Notes under the pieces: generated by a model
Seen by the model: the letters and a program-made list of their open reading frames with translations, nothing else
Databases searched by the model: none
What the model was told of the DNA's origin: nothing
NCBI GenBank assembly: GCA_020438355.1
Contig: JAGQUT010000015.1
Span: 1 to 49,776, forward strand
Length of the DNA stretch: 49,776 nucleotides
From: Solirubrobacterales bacterium
GTDB taxonomy: Bacteria; Actinomycetota; Thermoleophilia; Solirubrobacterales; 70-9
Direction: 5' to 3'
Shown: positions 1 to 7,500 of the stretch, piece after piece
Layout of the letters: the number at the start of each line of letters is the position of its first letter
Numbering within the stretch: position 1 is the stretch's first letter
Position numbers and translations under genes: made by a program

Positions 1-279
1 GTCGAAATGAACCGGAACCGGAACCAGGTCCCCGGTCAGGTCGTGGCCACCGAGGCCGGGGGCGGCGACGAAGAAGTCGATCACCACCGGCTCCACCCCC
101 GGCCCTCCGACGATCATGAAACCGCCCGCTCCGAGTCCGGTGAGGGCACTCTCGAGCGAGAACGAAGCGAGCACCGCGGCGACAGTGGCGTCTACTGCGT
201 TTCCACCCTCGCGCAGTATCCGCGCCCCGGCTTCCGCCGAGAGCGGATGGCCGGCGGCAACCACACCGCGCGGAGACAC
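1..279 (-). CDS. ggt: gamma-glutamyltransferase, N-terminal part (cut by window edge)
   Basis: The 93 codons present begin with GTG at 279 and run off the left edge. The protein opens with a VVAAGHPLSAEAGARILREG block followed by GNAVDATVAA and GLGAGGFMIV, which is the characteristic N-terminus of the gamma-glutamyltranspeptidase family (Ntn hydrolases that cleave gamma-glutamyl bonds, for example of glutathione, and self-process into two chains). The autoprocessing threonine and the small subunit lie outside the window. The start lies three bases after the ftsZ stop, so it is probably translated from the ftsZ message. No signal peptide is evident from this start, so whether it is secreted cannot be judged. 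Confidence 0.8.
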   Translation of the reverse strand, partial: MSPRGVVAAGHPLSAEAGARILREGGNAVDATVAAVLASFSLESALTGLGAGGFMIVGGPGVEPVVIDFFVAAPGLGGHDLTGDLVPVPVHFD

Positions 280-282
280 GGT

Positions 283-1821
283 TCAGGAAAGGAATTCGGG
301 GATGTCACCACCGCCGACCGACGGCAGCGACTCATCCCGGCGGGTACGCGGCTCGCGTTCGGAACGGTCACTCCTGCCTTCACGCTCGATGCGTCGGGCG
401 GGCGCGCCCTTTGCGTCGAACCGTGTCGCAACGACGGTGATCCACACCTGATCATCGAGGTCATCGTCGATGTTGGCGCCGAAGATGATGTTCGCGTCGG
501 GATGGGCCGCCTCGCCGACAGCCCGCGCCGCCTCCGAAACCTCGATCAGAGAAAGATCGGGGCCGCCGGTGACCGACAGCAGGATCGAGCGGGCACCGTC
601 CATCGGGGTCTCCAGGAGCGGTGATGAAGTGGCCTTCTCCGCAGCGATAAGGGCGCGGTCGGGGCCACTGCCCATGCCGATACCGAGCAGGGCCCGGCCG
701 GCGTCCGACATGATCGAGCGGACGTCGGCGAAGTCGAGGTTGATCACCGAGGGCAGGGTCACAAGATCCGAAATCCCCTGAACACCCTGGCGAAGGACGT
801 CGTCCGCGACTTGGAAAGCGTCGACCATCGGGGTCGACTGGTCGAGCACCTCGAGCAGTCGGTCGTTCGGAATCACGATCAGGGTGTCGACCTCGCCGGC
901 AAGGGCTTCGATTCCCTGCTCTGCCTGCTTCTGTCTCCTGCTTCCCTCAAAAGTGAAGGGCTTGGTCACGATGCCGACCGTCAGGGCCCCGAGATCCCGG
1001 GCGAGGCGGGCGATCACCGGTGCGGCACCGGTTCCCGTACCGCCGCCGGATCCGGCTGCGATGAAGACCATGTCCGAGCCCTTCAGCAGGCGCTTGATCC
1101 TGTCCTGTTCGTCGAAGGCGGCGCGAAAGCCCAGCGAGGGATCGGCACCGGCACCGAGGCCGCGGGTCTCGTCCCCGCCGATGTGAACGGTGAGGTCGGC
1201 CATGCAGAGCTGGAGCGACTGAAGATCGGTGTTGACCGCCATGAACTCGACACCCGGAATCTGGGCCTCGATCATGCGGTTGATGGCGTTCACGCCGCCA
1301 CCGCCCACGCCGATGACGCGGATGACCGGGGTGTGGGGAACGCCCGCACCGGGGCCGGAGGCGGGTTCCTGCCGTCCGTAACGGGGGCCGTCATCCCTCG
1401 GATCGGGCGGCGACTCGGAGAAAATTCGCTTGAGGCGGTCCTGCGCGTCGGGCAGCCCGCTGGTGTCGGCCGCGGGATCGGGGGCCGAAAGCGGACCCTC
1501 GTCCTCTGCCCTCGGTTCCTCCTGCTGCTGGCCTCGCGCCTCGATCGGGTCCTGCCGGCCGAAACGGCCGGCGGCCTCCGGGTCGGGACCGGTCAATGCG
1601 TCAGCTCGTGACGCGGCGTCAGACTCTGTGTGAACCCCGGTTGACGGCTCCGGGACAGCGGCCGCGGCTTCCGGCTCGACCGGATCGCCCTGGGGGCCTC
1701 CGGTGTCGTCGGCTGACCTGGGTTCGAACTCGGGTGGGTCCTGGGAAGGTTCGTCGGAGGTAGAGCGAAACAGGTCCGCCAGGGGACCCTCACGCATACT
1801 CGCTCGCTTACGACGAGCCAT
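283..1821 (-). CDS. ftsZ: cell division protein FtsZ with long N-terminal extension
   Basis: Tubulin-like GTPase that polymerises into the cytokinetic ring. The GTPase fold begins near residue 165 with VIRVIGVGGGGVNAINRM. NTDLQSL follows, then the tubulin signature GSGGGTGTGAAPVIA and the synergy-loop region NLDFADVRSIMSDAG, so all catalytic elements look intact. The last residues DIPEFLS resemble the conserved C-terminal peptide that binds division partners. Residues 1-165 are Pro/Glu/Asp/Ala-rich and look disordered, apart from a short basic start and a MREGPLADLFRST motif. The family normally starts just before the GTP-binding core. I chose ATG 1821 because a GGAGGT ribosome site lies 8 bases upstream; a GTG directly before it is possible. 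The gene lies just downstream of the parA-like gene rather than in a wall-synthesis cluster. Confidence 0.95.
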   Translation of the reverse strand: MARRKRASMREGPLADLFRSTSDEPSQDPPEFEPRSADDTGGPQGDPVEPEAAAAVPEPSTGVHTESDAASRADALTGPDPEAAGRFGRQDPIEARGQQQEEPRAEDEGPLSAPDPAADTSGLPDAQDRLKRIFSESPPDPRDDGPRYGRQEPASGPGAGVPHTPVIRVIGVGGGGVNAINRMIEAQIPGVEFMAVNTDLQSLQLCMADLTVHIGGDETRGLGAGADPSLGFRAAFDEQDRIKRLLKGSDMVFIAAGSGGGTGTGAAPVIARLARDLGALTVGIVTKPFTFEGSRRQKQAEQGIEALAGEVDTLIVIPNDRLLEVLDQSTPMVDAFQVADDVLRQGVQGISDLVTLPSVINLDFADVRSIMSDAGRALLGIGMGSGPDRALIAAEKATSSPLLETPMDGARSILLSVTGGPDLSLIEVSEAARAVGEAAHPDANIIFGANIDDDLDDQVWITVVATRFDAKGAPARRIEREGRSDRSEREPRTRRDESLPSVGGGDIPEFLS

Positions 1822-1906
1822 CACTCAAGACCTCCTTCGCCAGATTCCGGTAGTACGACGCCGCACGACTGTCGGGATCGTACTTCAGGACACTAGCGCC
1901 TCGCAC
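1808..1906 (-). pseudogene. displaced C-terminal end of the ParA-like ATPase (frame shifted)
   Basis: In a different minus-strand frame from the upstream parA-like gene, this stretch encodes VRGASVLKYDPDSRAAS followed by YYRNLAKEVLSDGSS and a TAA at 1810-1808. The pattern matches the family C-terminus (SV-KYDP...AYRNLAKEV) that is missing from the annotated ParA, which instead ends abruptly in KFAGARR. A net shift at about 1900-1910 explains both. The restored frame would overlap the ftsZ start by about 14 bases, as expected for translational coupling. Confidence 0.75.
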
Positions 1907-2960
1907 CGGCGAACTTGACGGCCTTGCGGATGCGGGACTTGAAGACGAGGTCTCCGAAGTTCTCCTCGAGAATCGATACCGCCTCCCTCGCGTGGAGGGT
2001 GCGGGAGTCGAACATGGTCGGCAGGATGCCTTCGATGTGGACGTCCGGGTTCAGGTTGTCCTGAATCATCTTCAGGGTCCCCTGGAGCTGGACCAGTCCG
2101 CGCATCGAGAGGTACTCGCACTGGACCGGGACGATCACCTTGTTCGAGGCTGTCAGGGCGTTGATCGTGAGCAGCCCGAGACTGGGCGGCGTGTCGATGC
2201 AGATGTAGTCGTACTCGGAGTGGATCTCCTTGAGAGCGTTCTCGAGTGACCTCTCGCGGCCGATCTTCGTGCTCATCGCGATCTCGGCTCCGGCGAGATC
2301 GATCGAGGCCACCGCAATGTCGATCTCGCGGTGGGCGATCACTTCGGAGATCGGAAGGTCGTTGACGAGCACGTCGTACATGCTCTTCTCGCACTTGTCC
2401 GGGTCGATTCCCTGGCTCATGGTCAGGTTCCCCTGCGGATCAAGGTCAACGCAGAGCACCCGGTTGCCCATCTCGGAGAGGGCAACGGCAAGGTTCAGGG
2501 TCGAGGTCGTCTTTGCCACCCCGCCCTTCTGGTTGGCGAAGCTGATCACGTCCGCCTTGTCCACCGGCGGCTCGGGGCTCTGGTGGGTCGGCAGCGCCTG
2601 GAACTCGCGGCGGGTCGGAGCGAGCAGGTCGGCTGCCTTCAGCCGGATCTCGGTTTCCTCTGCCGCAGCTTCTTCCTCGACCTGGGCCAGTTCTTCCTCA
2701 ACCGGAACTGGTTCGGCTGCGGGTTCGGTGTTTACCTCGGCGTCTGCCGCTGGTGCCGGCGCGGCGGGAGCGGGCTCGGGCGCAGGGGCCGCCGGCTCAG
2801 ACGTGGCGACCGGAGTCGGCTCCACGGTCGCGGTTGCCGTTGGCGCCGCCGGCTCCGGGGTGGCCTGTTCAGCAGCAGCTTCGACCTCGTTCTCCGGGGT
2901 CTGCTTTGCGCGGTCGTGGTTCTTGCGGCTCAAGATTCGCATTTGGGCCGTTATTCGCAT
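1893..2960 (-). CDS. parA: ParA/Soj-type chromosome partitioning ATPase, C-terminus frameshifted
   Basis: Deviant Walker-A ATPase of the ParA/MinD superfamily. Residues 1-135 are a Pro/Ala/Glu-rich, probably disordered leader. The ATPase core starts at VISFANQKGGVAKTTSTLNL (Walker A about residues 145-152), followed by LCVDLDPQGNLT (switch I) and ICIDTPPSLGLLTINAL (Walker B). The protein stops at RKAVKFAGARR, about 30 residues short of the family end, because of a frame change; the missing part is readable at 1808-1906. ATG 2960 and ATG 2942 are both possible starts, and a GGGAGG lies upstream of 2960. No ParB gene is seen. It is divergent from the ArsA-like pair, and the following gene in the same direction is ftsZ. 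The frameshift may be a true mutation or a sequencing/assembly error. Confidence 0.85.
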   Translation of the reverse strand: MRITAQMRILSRKNHDRAKQTPENEVEAAAEQATPEPAAPTATATVEPTPVATSEPAAPAPEPAPAAPAPAADAEVNTEPAAEPVPVEEELAQVEEEAAAEETEIRLKAADLLAPTRREFQALPTHQSPEPPVDKADVISFANQKGGVAKTTSTLNLAVALSEMGNRVLCVDLDPQGNLTMSQGIDPDKCEKSMYDVLVNDLPISEVIAHREIDIAVASIDLAGAEIAMSTKIGRERSLENALKEIHSEYDYICIDTPPSLGLLTINALTASNKVIVPVQCEYLSMRGLVQLQGTLKMIQDNLNPDVHIEGILPTMFDSRTLHAREAVSILEENFGDLVFKSRIRKAVKFAGARR

Positions 2961-2981
2961 AACGGGGGCGGTTTCCTCCCC

Positions 2982-3929
2982 ATGTGCCCGATCCGGTTGA
3001 ATGCCTTCATTCCAGATTTCCTCGACAAACGCCTCCTCTTCGTCACCGGCAAGGGCGGAGTGGGCAAGACAACCGTCGCCATGGCCCTTGGAATCAGGGC
3101 TGCCATGGAAGGCAAGCGGACCATCGTCTGTGAGGTCGCATCGACCGAAAATGCCTCCCGGCTCTTCGCCCAGTCGGAGGTTGGCTTCCGGGAAGTCGAG
3201 CTGGCCAACGATCTTTGGGCGATCTCGATAAACCCGGACGAAGCGATGCGCGAGTACGTGCTGCTTCAGCTCAAGGTGAAGGCGATGCGGGACCTGCTCT
3301 TTCGCAGTCGCATGTTCACCTACCTGGCTGCGGCCACGCCCGGACTGAGTGAACTGGTCACGATCGGAAAGATCTGGGAACTGGCCCAGCTCGACCGCAA
3401 GGTAAAGCACGGCCGGAAATACGACCTGGTGATCGTCGACGCTCCGGCGACCGGTCACGGGATCAGCTTTCTCCAGACACCGCGCACCTTTGCCGCGATC
3501 GCCAGGGTCGGCCCGGTCCACAACCAGGCCAAGGAGATGGAGCAGATGATCACCGACCATGAGCAGACCGGGTCGGTCATCGTCTCCCTCCCGGAGGAGA
3601 TGCCGGTCAACGAAACGGCAAGGCTAGAGGGCGAGCTGCGCGATGACATCGGTATCTCCGTGGACCACGTGATCATGAACGCCCTTTATCCGGAGACCTT
3701 TTCCCCGGCCGATATCAAGAAGATCGAGAAGCTCGGCAAGAGCGAGGACCCTGAGCTCAGGGCCGCCAGCCGGGCGGCAGTGTCCCTTGCCACGCGGACC
3801 GCAGCGCAGCATGAACAGCTGGCACGGCTCCGGGAGATGATCAGCGCCGACATCAGCACCCTGCCGTTCATCTTCAAGCCGGAGCTTGACCTGAAGTCGG
3901 CCCGGCAGCTGGCGGAGGAGGTCGCCTGA
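2982..3929 (+). CDS. ArsA/Get3-like ATPase, first of tandem pair
   Basis: Deviant Walker-A ATPase of the ArsA/GET3 family, 315 residues. It begins almost at the P-loop: LLFVTGKGGVGKTTVAMALG carries the signature lysine (GKGGVGKT) that acts across the dimer. IVDAPATGHGISFLQTPRTF corresponds to the DxxPTGHxLR-type switch/Walker B region. No arsenite-binding cysteine cluster is evident, so arsenite transport is unlikely. In actinobacteria such pairs (Rv3679/Rv3680 in Mycobacterium tuberculosis) are described as Get3-like. The ATG at 2982 is only 21 bases from the divergent parA start, so the start could be slightly downstream (TTG 2997). The gene overlaps the next one by one base (TGATG). Confidence 0.88.
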   Translation: MCPIRLNAFIPDFLDKRLLFVTGKGGVGKTTVAMALGIRAAMEGKRTIVCEVASTENASRLFAQSEVGFREVELANDLWAISINPDEAMREYVLLQLKVKAMRDLLFRSRMFTYLAAATPGLSELVTIGKIWELAQLDRKVKHGRKYDLVIVDAPATGHGISFLQTPRTFAAIARVGPVHNQAKEMEQMITDHEQTGSVIVSLPEEMPVNETARLEGELRDDIGISVDHVIMNALYPETFSPADIKKIEKLGKSEDPELRAASRAAVSLATRTAAQHEQLARLREMISADISTLPFIFKPELDLKSARQLAEEVA

Positions 3930-5080
3930 TGGCATCGGTGGAATCCGTCATCGAGGGCCGGGAGGTCGTGATCTGCGCCGGATCCGGCGGCGTCGGCAAG
4001 ACAACGACATCCGCCGCGATAGCCCTCGGAATGGCGGCCCGGGGAAAGAAGGTCTGCGTCCTGACCATCGATCCGGCGAAGCGCCTTGCCGATTCCCTCG
4101 GTCTCGAGGAACTTGGAAACGAGGCCACGAAGGTGGACCCGAAACTGCTGGAGGCGGCGGGAGTAGACACCGAAAACGGCGGCGAGCTCTGGGCGATGAT
4201 GCTGGACGCGAAGGAGACTTTCGACGCGCTTGTCGCACGTCACGCCGAAGATGCCGAGGCTCGCGACAGGGTTCTAAACAACCGCATCTATCAGCAGATC
4301 TCGGGGGCCCTTGCCGGCTCTCAGGAGTACATGGCGATGGAGAAACTCTTCGAGCTTCACTCCGAGGGCCGTTTCGACCTGCTGGTCCTTGATACGCCGC
4401 CGAGCCGCAACGCTCTCGACTTCCTTGACGCACCGACCCGTCTCACCCAGTTCATCGAAGGCAAGTCACTCCAGATATTCATCAAGCCGACTGGCCTCGC
4501 GGCCCGCGTTGCCAGCCGCGGCACCGGGGTGGTTCTGTCCGTTCTGAAGCGGCTGGTCGGCTTCGACCTGCTCGCCGACCTCTCCGAGTTCTTCACCGCC
4601 TTCAGCGGGATGATCGACGGCTTCCAGGACCGCGCCCACCGTGTCAATTCACTGCTCTCCGACGAGCAGACCAGCTTCCTGATCATCTGCGGTCCTCAGG
4701 GCGAGCCGATCGAGGAGGCCGTCTTCTTCCACTCGAAACTGATCGAGAACAAGATGCATTTCGGCGGCGCTGTGGTGAACCGGGTCCGCTACCGGCTCGG
4801 TACCCGGCAGGTCAAGGTGAAAGATCTTGCAGCGCGCCTCGACGAAGAACTAAAGGACGAGGACCTCTCGGGCCGAATGGCCAGAAACCTCTCGGAATAC
4901 GACGTTCTGGCGGTTCGGGATCAGAAGAACATCGAACAGCTGACCAAGGCCCTGAACGGGGAACCGGTGATCCGGATTCCTTACCTGGACACCGACGTCC
5001 ACGACATCGCCGGTCTCTGCGAAATCAACCGCTACCTCTTCACCGAAGAAGAGGAAAGAGTGGACCTAGCCACTTCCTAA
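3929..5080 (+). CDS. ArsA/Get3-like ATPase, second of tandem pair
   Basis: Second ArsA/GET3-family ATPase, 383 residues, translationally coupled to the first (TGATG). Its P-loop reads ICAGSGGVGKTTTSAAIALG, so serine replaces the signature lysine of the GKGGVGKT motif, while the P-loop GKTT is intact. VLTIDPAKRLADSLGLEEL and LLVLDTPPSRNALDFLDAPT are the switch regions typical of the actinobacterial second subunit. The pair may form an asymmetric heterodimer in which only the partner supplies the signature lysine; that is inference. Function in these organisms is not firmly known; tail-anchored protein targeting and stress protection have been proposed for relatives. A hairpin terminator follows the stop directly. 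Confidence 0.88.
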   Translation: MASVESVIEGREVVICAGSGGVGKTTTSAAIALGMAARGKKVCVLTIDPAKRLADSLGLEELGNEATKVDPKLLEAAGVDTENGGELWAMMLDAKETFDALVARHAEDAEARDRVLNNRIYQQISGALAGSQEYMAMEKLFELHSEGRFDLLVLDTPPSRNALDFLDAPTRLTQFIEGKSLQIFIKPTGLAARVASRGTGVVLSVLKRLVGFDLLADLSEFFTAFSGMIDGFQDRAHRVNSLLSDEQTSFLIICGPQGEPIEEAVFFHSKLIENKMHFGGAVVNRVRYRLGTRQVKVKDLAARLDEELKDEDLSGRMARNLSEYDVLAVRDQKNIEQLTKALNGEPVIRIPYLDTDVHDIAGLCEINRYLFTEEEERVDLATS

Positions 5081-5085
5081 CTGCA

Positions 5086-5111
5086 AGTCGGCGAGCTTCG
5101 CCCCGCCGACT
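5086..5111. terminator. hairpin between convergent genes
   Basis: AGTCGGCG (5086-5093) pairs perfectly with CGCCGACT (5104-5111) around a 10-base loop, directly after the TAA of the second ArsA-like gene and reaching the stop of the convergent gene. The following bases are only modestly T-rich. Part of this hairpin belongs to a sequence repeated at 7038-7064 and 7067-7091. Confidence 0.6.
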
Positions 5112-6906
5112 ACTTATTCCTGAAGCGCATTTCCGAGACTGACCATTCGGTGGTCTCGGGCTCAGGGAAGAAGTTCCGGTTCGGGGCCGGGTGGGGCTGG
5201 CGACGATCCTGATCGAGGCCATCCATCGCATGCGAGGGCCATTCCATGGTCGAGCCGTGCTGGGTCTGGGAAAGCCAGTCCTCGCGCAGGGTCGATCCGA
5301 TCTCGGTCGAGGCGGTGACCGTGATCTCCCCCTCGGTCGGGACCGGCTCGATCAGTCTGGTCAGACCGGTATCGCTTTCGCTGCTGTTGGTGGCGGGCTC
5401 GATTCCGAGCGCGCGCTCGATTTCCGGCATCGGCTGGCGAGGCATCTCCGGAAGAGGCTCCGGCTCGAATTCAGGCACGATTCCGAAGAGAGGGTCTTCG
5501 GCCGAGTCGACGCTGGTGCCTCCCACGACCCGGGGCTTGAAGATGTGGATGTCGGCCCCCTCCTTGGCGACCGGCTCGGCGATCAGCTCGTCGTCATCCT
5601 CGACATCTTCCACCACATCCCATTCGGCGGTGGACCCGAAGGTGCTCATGCTGCCCTCGCCGGCGGTCAGGCCGGTGGTGAGAAGGGTCTCTTCCGCAGT
5701 CACGTTGAGGTTTGCTCCGTAATGGCCGAGTACGGCTTCACGCAGGATGTGGCGGGTCGAGTCCTCGATCCAGGCTGCGATGTAGGTGGCCGACTCGCCG
5801 CCGATCGAGGTCAGGTCCTCGCCGTTGATCAGGGTCTGCTCAAGATCGAGAGCAAGCTCCACCCTCTCGCGAGAGCGGAGGTCGTCAGCGTTGCCGGTAA
5901 TCAGCGCAGCGGCCCTTGCTTCCAACGGCGCGTCGATCACGCCTTCGCCGCCGAGCGAAGCCCTGATGGCGAGCAGGTGATCGCTCAGCCCGTCAACCGG
6001 GTTCTCGCGCTCGCAGCCGTACTGGAAGCGCTTCTGGGCGTATTCCATGCGGTCTGCTGCCGGCGACTCCTTGGCCAGGCAGGAAATCAGTTCGTTCAGG
6101 TGATCGACTTCGGACTCAATCAGGAAATAGCTGCCGGGCCGGGGAGGAGATACGGCGGTCTCGATGCGGCGCCAGTTCGACTCTCCCACCGGTGCGAAGG
6201 CGAACGGACCGAGACCGACCGATCCTTCCTTGTAGAGGCGCAGGGCCCTGATCAGGCCGTTCAGACGGTCGACAGCGTGGCGCGGGCCACTCTCGCTGCT
6301 CTCGAGGTCGGTTACTGCGAAGTACGCGGTCTGCCAGGCGCTCCGGCCTGTGCCTTCGCTCAAGGTGGCTTCGATCGGCGCTTCGATCGAGTCGGCCTGG
6401 ACGATCCGGATGCCGTTGCCGAGGGTCACCTCGGTCGGGGTCATTTCGAACCCGATCAGCGGGCAGATCAGAACATCGGCTTCACGGATGTCGCGGGTCT
6501 GGACTTCAAGGCCGGCCAGAGCCTGCTCGACCCGGCTGATGTCCAGGGAAAACTCGGTGGTGCCTTCCCAGAGGGAGGTGATGAAGACGGCGATCATCTC
6601 CTCCGCCCGGCGGTTGGGCTCCGAGGGCACCGGAAGTCCGCGGGACTCCAGGTAAGGGGCGGCAACCTCGGAGGAGGCGACCGCTCCACGCGCGGGCCCG
6701 TACGAAGGCAGTGACTTCAGCTCGTCGATGTGGCTGTTGATGAACCTCGAGGTCAGCGGCACGTACCTGTAGAAGTGAGAGCTGTCCCCGTTGTTCTCGG
6801 CGACGTCGAAGGGGATCTCGTCACCGGTGGCCACCAGCGAGGTGAACCGGGTCGACGCTTCGGCTGCGAGCCGCTTCAAAGCCTCATCAAGAACTGGATC
6901 GTGCAT
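5110..6906 (-). CDS. unknown 598-residue protein with degenerate HEPN-like segment
   Basis: I do not recognise a named family for the whole protein. Residues near 290-390 contain a segment (RFQYGCERENPVDGLSDHLL, then LEARAAALITGN and LDLEQTLINGE) whose spacing resembles ApeA-like HEPN domains (R-F-...-E-...-D-L-D-...-AL-L, then RLRS-IVHG). By eye the catalytic Rx4-6H motif aligns with E...N here, so RNase activity would be lost. The N-terminal 250 residues look globular without clear motifs. From about residue 430 the chain is acidic and Pro/Glu/Ser-rich, probably disordered. There are no membrane segments or signal peptide. ATG 6906 (MHDPVLDEALKRL) is preferred; an 18-residue longer form is possible. 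It is convergent with the ArsA-like genes. Confidence 0.75.
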   Translation of the reverse strand: MHDPVLDEALKRLAAEASTRFTSLVATGDEIPFDVAENNGDSSHFYRYVPLTSRFINSHIDELKSLPSYGPARGAVASSEVAAPYLESRGLPVPSEPNRRAEEMIAVFITSLWEGTTEFSLDISRVEQALAGLEVQTRDIREADVLICPLIGFEMTPTEVTLGNGIRIVQADSIEAPIEATLSEGTGRSAWQTAYFAVTDLESSESGPRHAVDRLNGLIRALRLYKEGSVGLGPFAFAPVGESNWRRIETAVSPPRPGSYFLIESEVDHLNELISCLAKESPAADRMEYAQKRFQYGCERENPVDGLSDHLLAIRASLGGEGVIDAPLEARAAALITGNADDLRSRERVELALDLEQTLINGEDLTSIGGESATYIAAWIEDSTRHILREAVLGHYGANLNVTAEETLLTTGLTAGEGSMSTFGSTAEWDVVEDVEDDDELIAEPVAKEGADIHIFKPRVVGGTSVDSAEDPLFGIVPEFEPEPLPEMPRQPMPEIERALGIEPATNSSESDTGLTRLIEPVPTEGEITVTASTEIGSTLREDWLSQTQHGSTMEWPSHAMDGLDQDRRQPHPAPNRNFFPEPETTEWSVSEMRFRNK

Positions 6907-7037
6907 GGTGAGTGGGATTTCCCTTCCCATGCCAAGCATCCTGCGGTTGCAGGAATCCATGCAGCCCGTGAATAGCCCGGAGCAGAGCCCTTCCCAACCA
7001 TCCTTTTTTCAAGTGGGATGGGCGGGTTGAGCTAGGA

Positions 7038-7091
7038 GGCGGGGCGAAGCTCGCCGACTTGCAGGTGCCCCGCGAAGCTCGCCGACTGCAG
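7038..7091 (-). repeat. tandem copies of a GC-rich 3'-flank repeat after hxlR
   Basis: Directly after the HxlR stop, two copies of a roughly 25-base unit occur on the minus strand. One (7091-7067) begins CTGCAGTCGGCGAGCTTCGC and the other (7064-7038) begins CTGCAAGTCGGCGAGCTTCG. The second is identical over about 25 bases to the plus-strand sequence that follows the second ArsA-like gene (5081-5106). The GGCG-AGCTT-CGCC core can form a hairpin, so these may act as transcription terminators. Confidence 0.6.
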
Positions 7092-7439
7092 TTAAGCCGA
7101 TGCCGGGGCGGCGGTAGCCGACTCGGCGTCGAGCCAGCGGATGCCGTACTGCCTCATGTCGTCGATAAGAGGCACGAGGTCCTTGCCCTTCTCGGTGAGG
7201 GCGTAGGTGACGCGGGGTGGCACTTCGGGGAAGGTCTGCCGCTCGACGATGCCCGCTTCTTCGAGGGTTCGAAGGCGGAGGGAAAGGGTGCGGGGGCTTA
7301 TGCCCTCAAGCGAGCGTTCCAGCTCACAGAAACGACGACTGTCGTTGGCCAGGTCGCGAATCACGAGCAGGGTCCACTTGCCGGAGATCACGTCTGCGGT
7401 GCGGCATACGGGGCAATGATCGTTGTCGATAGCGCTCAT
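7092..7439 (-). CDS. HxlR-family transcriptional regulator
   Basis: 115-residue winged-helix DNA-binding protein. CPVCRTADVISGKWTLLVI is the classic HxlR start (C-P-...-GKW-..I...L). It is followed by FCELERSLEGISPRTLSLRL (recognition helix region) and YALTEKGKDLVPLIDDM. Members often sense thiol or electrophile stress through the N-terminal cysteine; here Cys9 and Cys12 are available. The stop is followed by tandem GC-rich repeats. A near-perfect palindrome (7483-7500) overlaps its predicted promoter, which suggests autoregulation. No obvious reductase target is adjacent. Confidence 0.92.
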   Translation of the reverse strand: MSAIDNDHCPVCRTADVISGKWTLLVIRDLANDSRRFCELERSLEGISPRTLSLRLRTLEEAGIVERQTFPEVPPRVTYALTEKGKDLVPLIDDMRQYGIRWLDAESATAAPASA

Positions 7440-7466
7440 GGTCGAAGGTGACGGGTCACTTCAACA

Positions 7467-7495
7467 AGTATAGGCATATGGCTTCACTTACTGAA
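7467..7495 (-). promoter_or_regulatory. predicted hxlR promoter
   Basis: On the minus strand a TATACT -10 box (7472-7467) lies 17 bases from a weak TTCAGT -35 box (7495-7490). Transcription would start about 20 bases before the hxlR ATG. The -35 box and much of the spacer are inside the palindrome at 7483-7500. Confidence 0.5.
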
Positions 7496-7500
7496 GTGAA
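7483..7500. promoter_or_regulatory. palindromic candidate operator of HxlR
   Basis: TTCACTTACTGAAGTGAA: 7-base arms TTCACTT/AAGTGAA around ACTG. It overlaps the hxlR -35 region and the last codons of the prepilin peptidase gene. A further half-site TCACTT occurs at 7456-7461, downstream of the -10. A closely related site (15 of 18 matches read on the minus strand) covers the rpoD -35 at 9417-9434. Confidence 0.55.

Noticed and set aside
2331-2981. Upstream in-frame extension of the first ArsA-like ATPase
   Set aside because: It is antisense to the ParA leader and has low-complexity composition; family members start close to the P-loop.
2961-3560. N-terminal extension of the ParA-like protein
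   Set aside because: It is antisense to the ArsA-like gene, so ATG 2960 or 2942 is taken as the start.
5191-6714. Long plus-strand open frame opposite the HEPN-like gene
   Set aside because: The composition is a mirror of the minus-strand gene and no family features are seen; the minus-strand frame is longer and has a plausible globular sequence.
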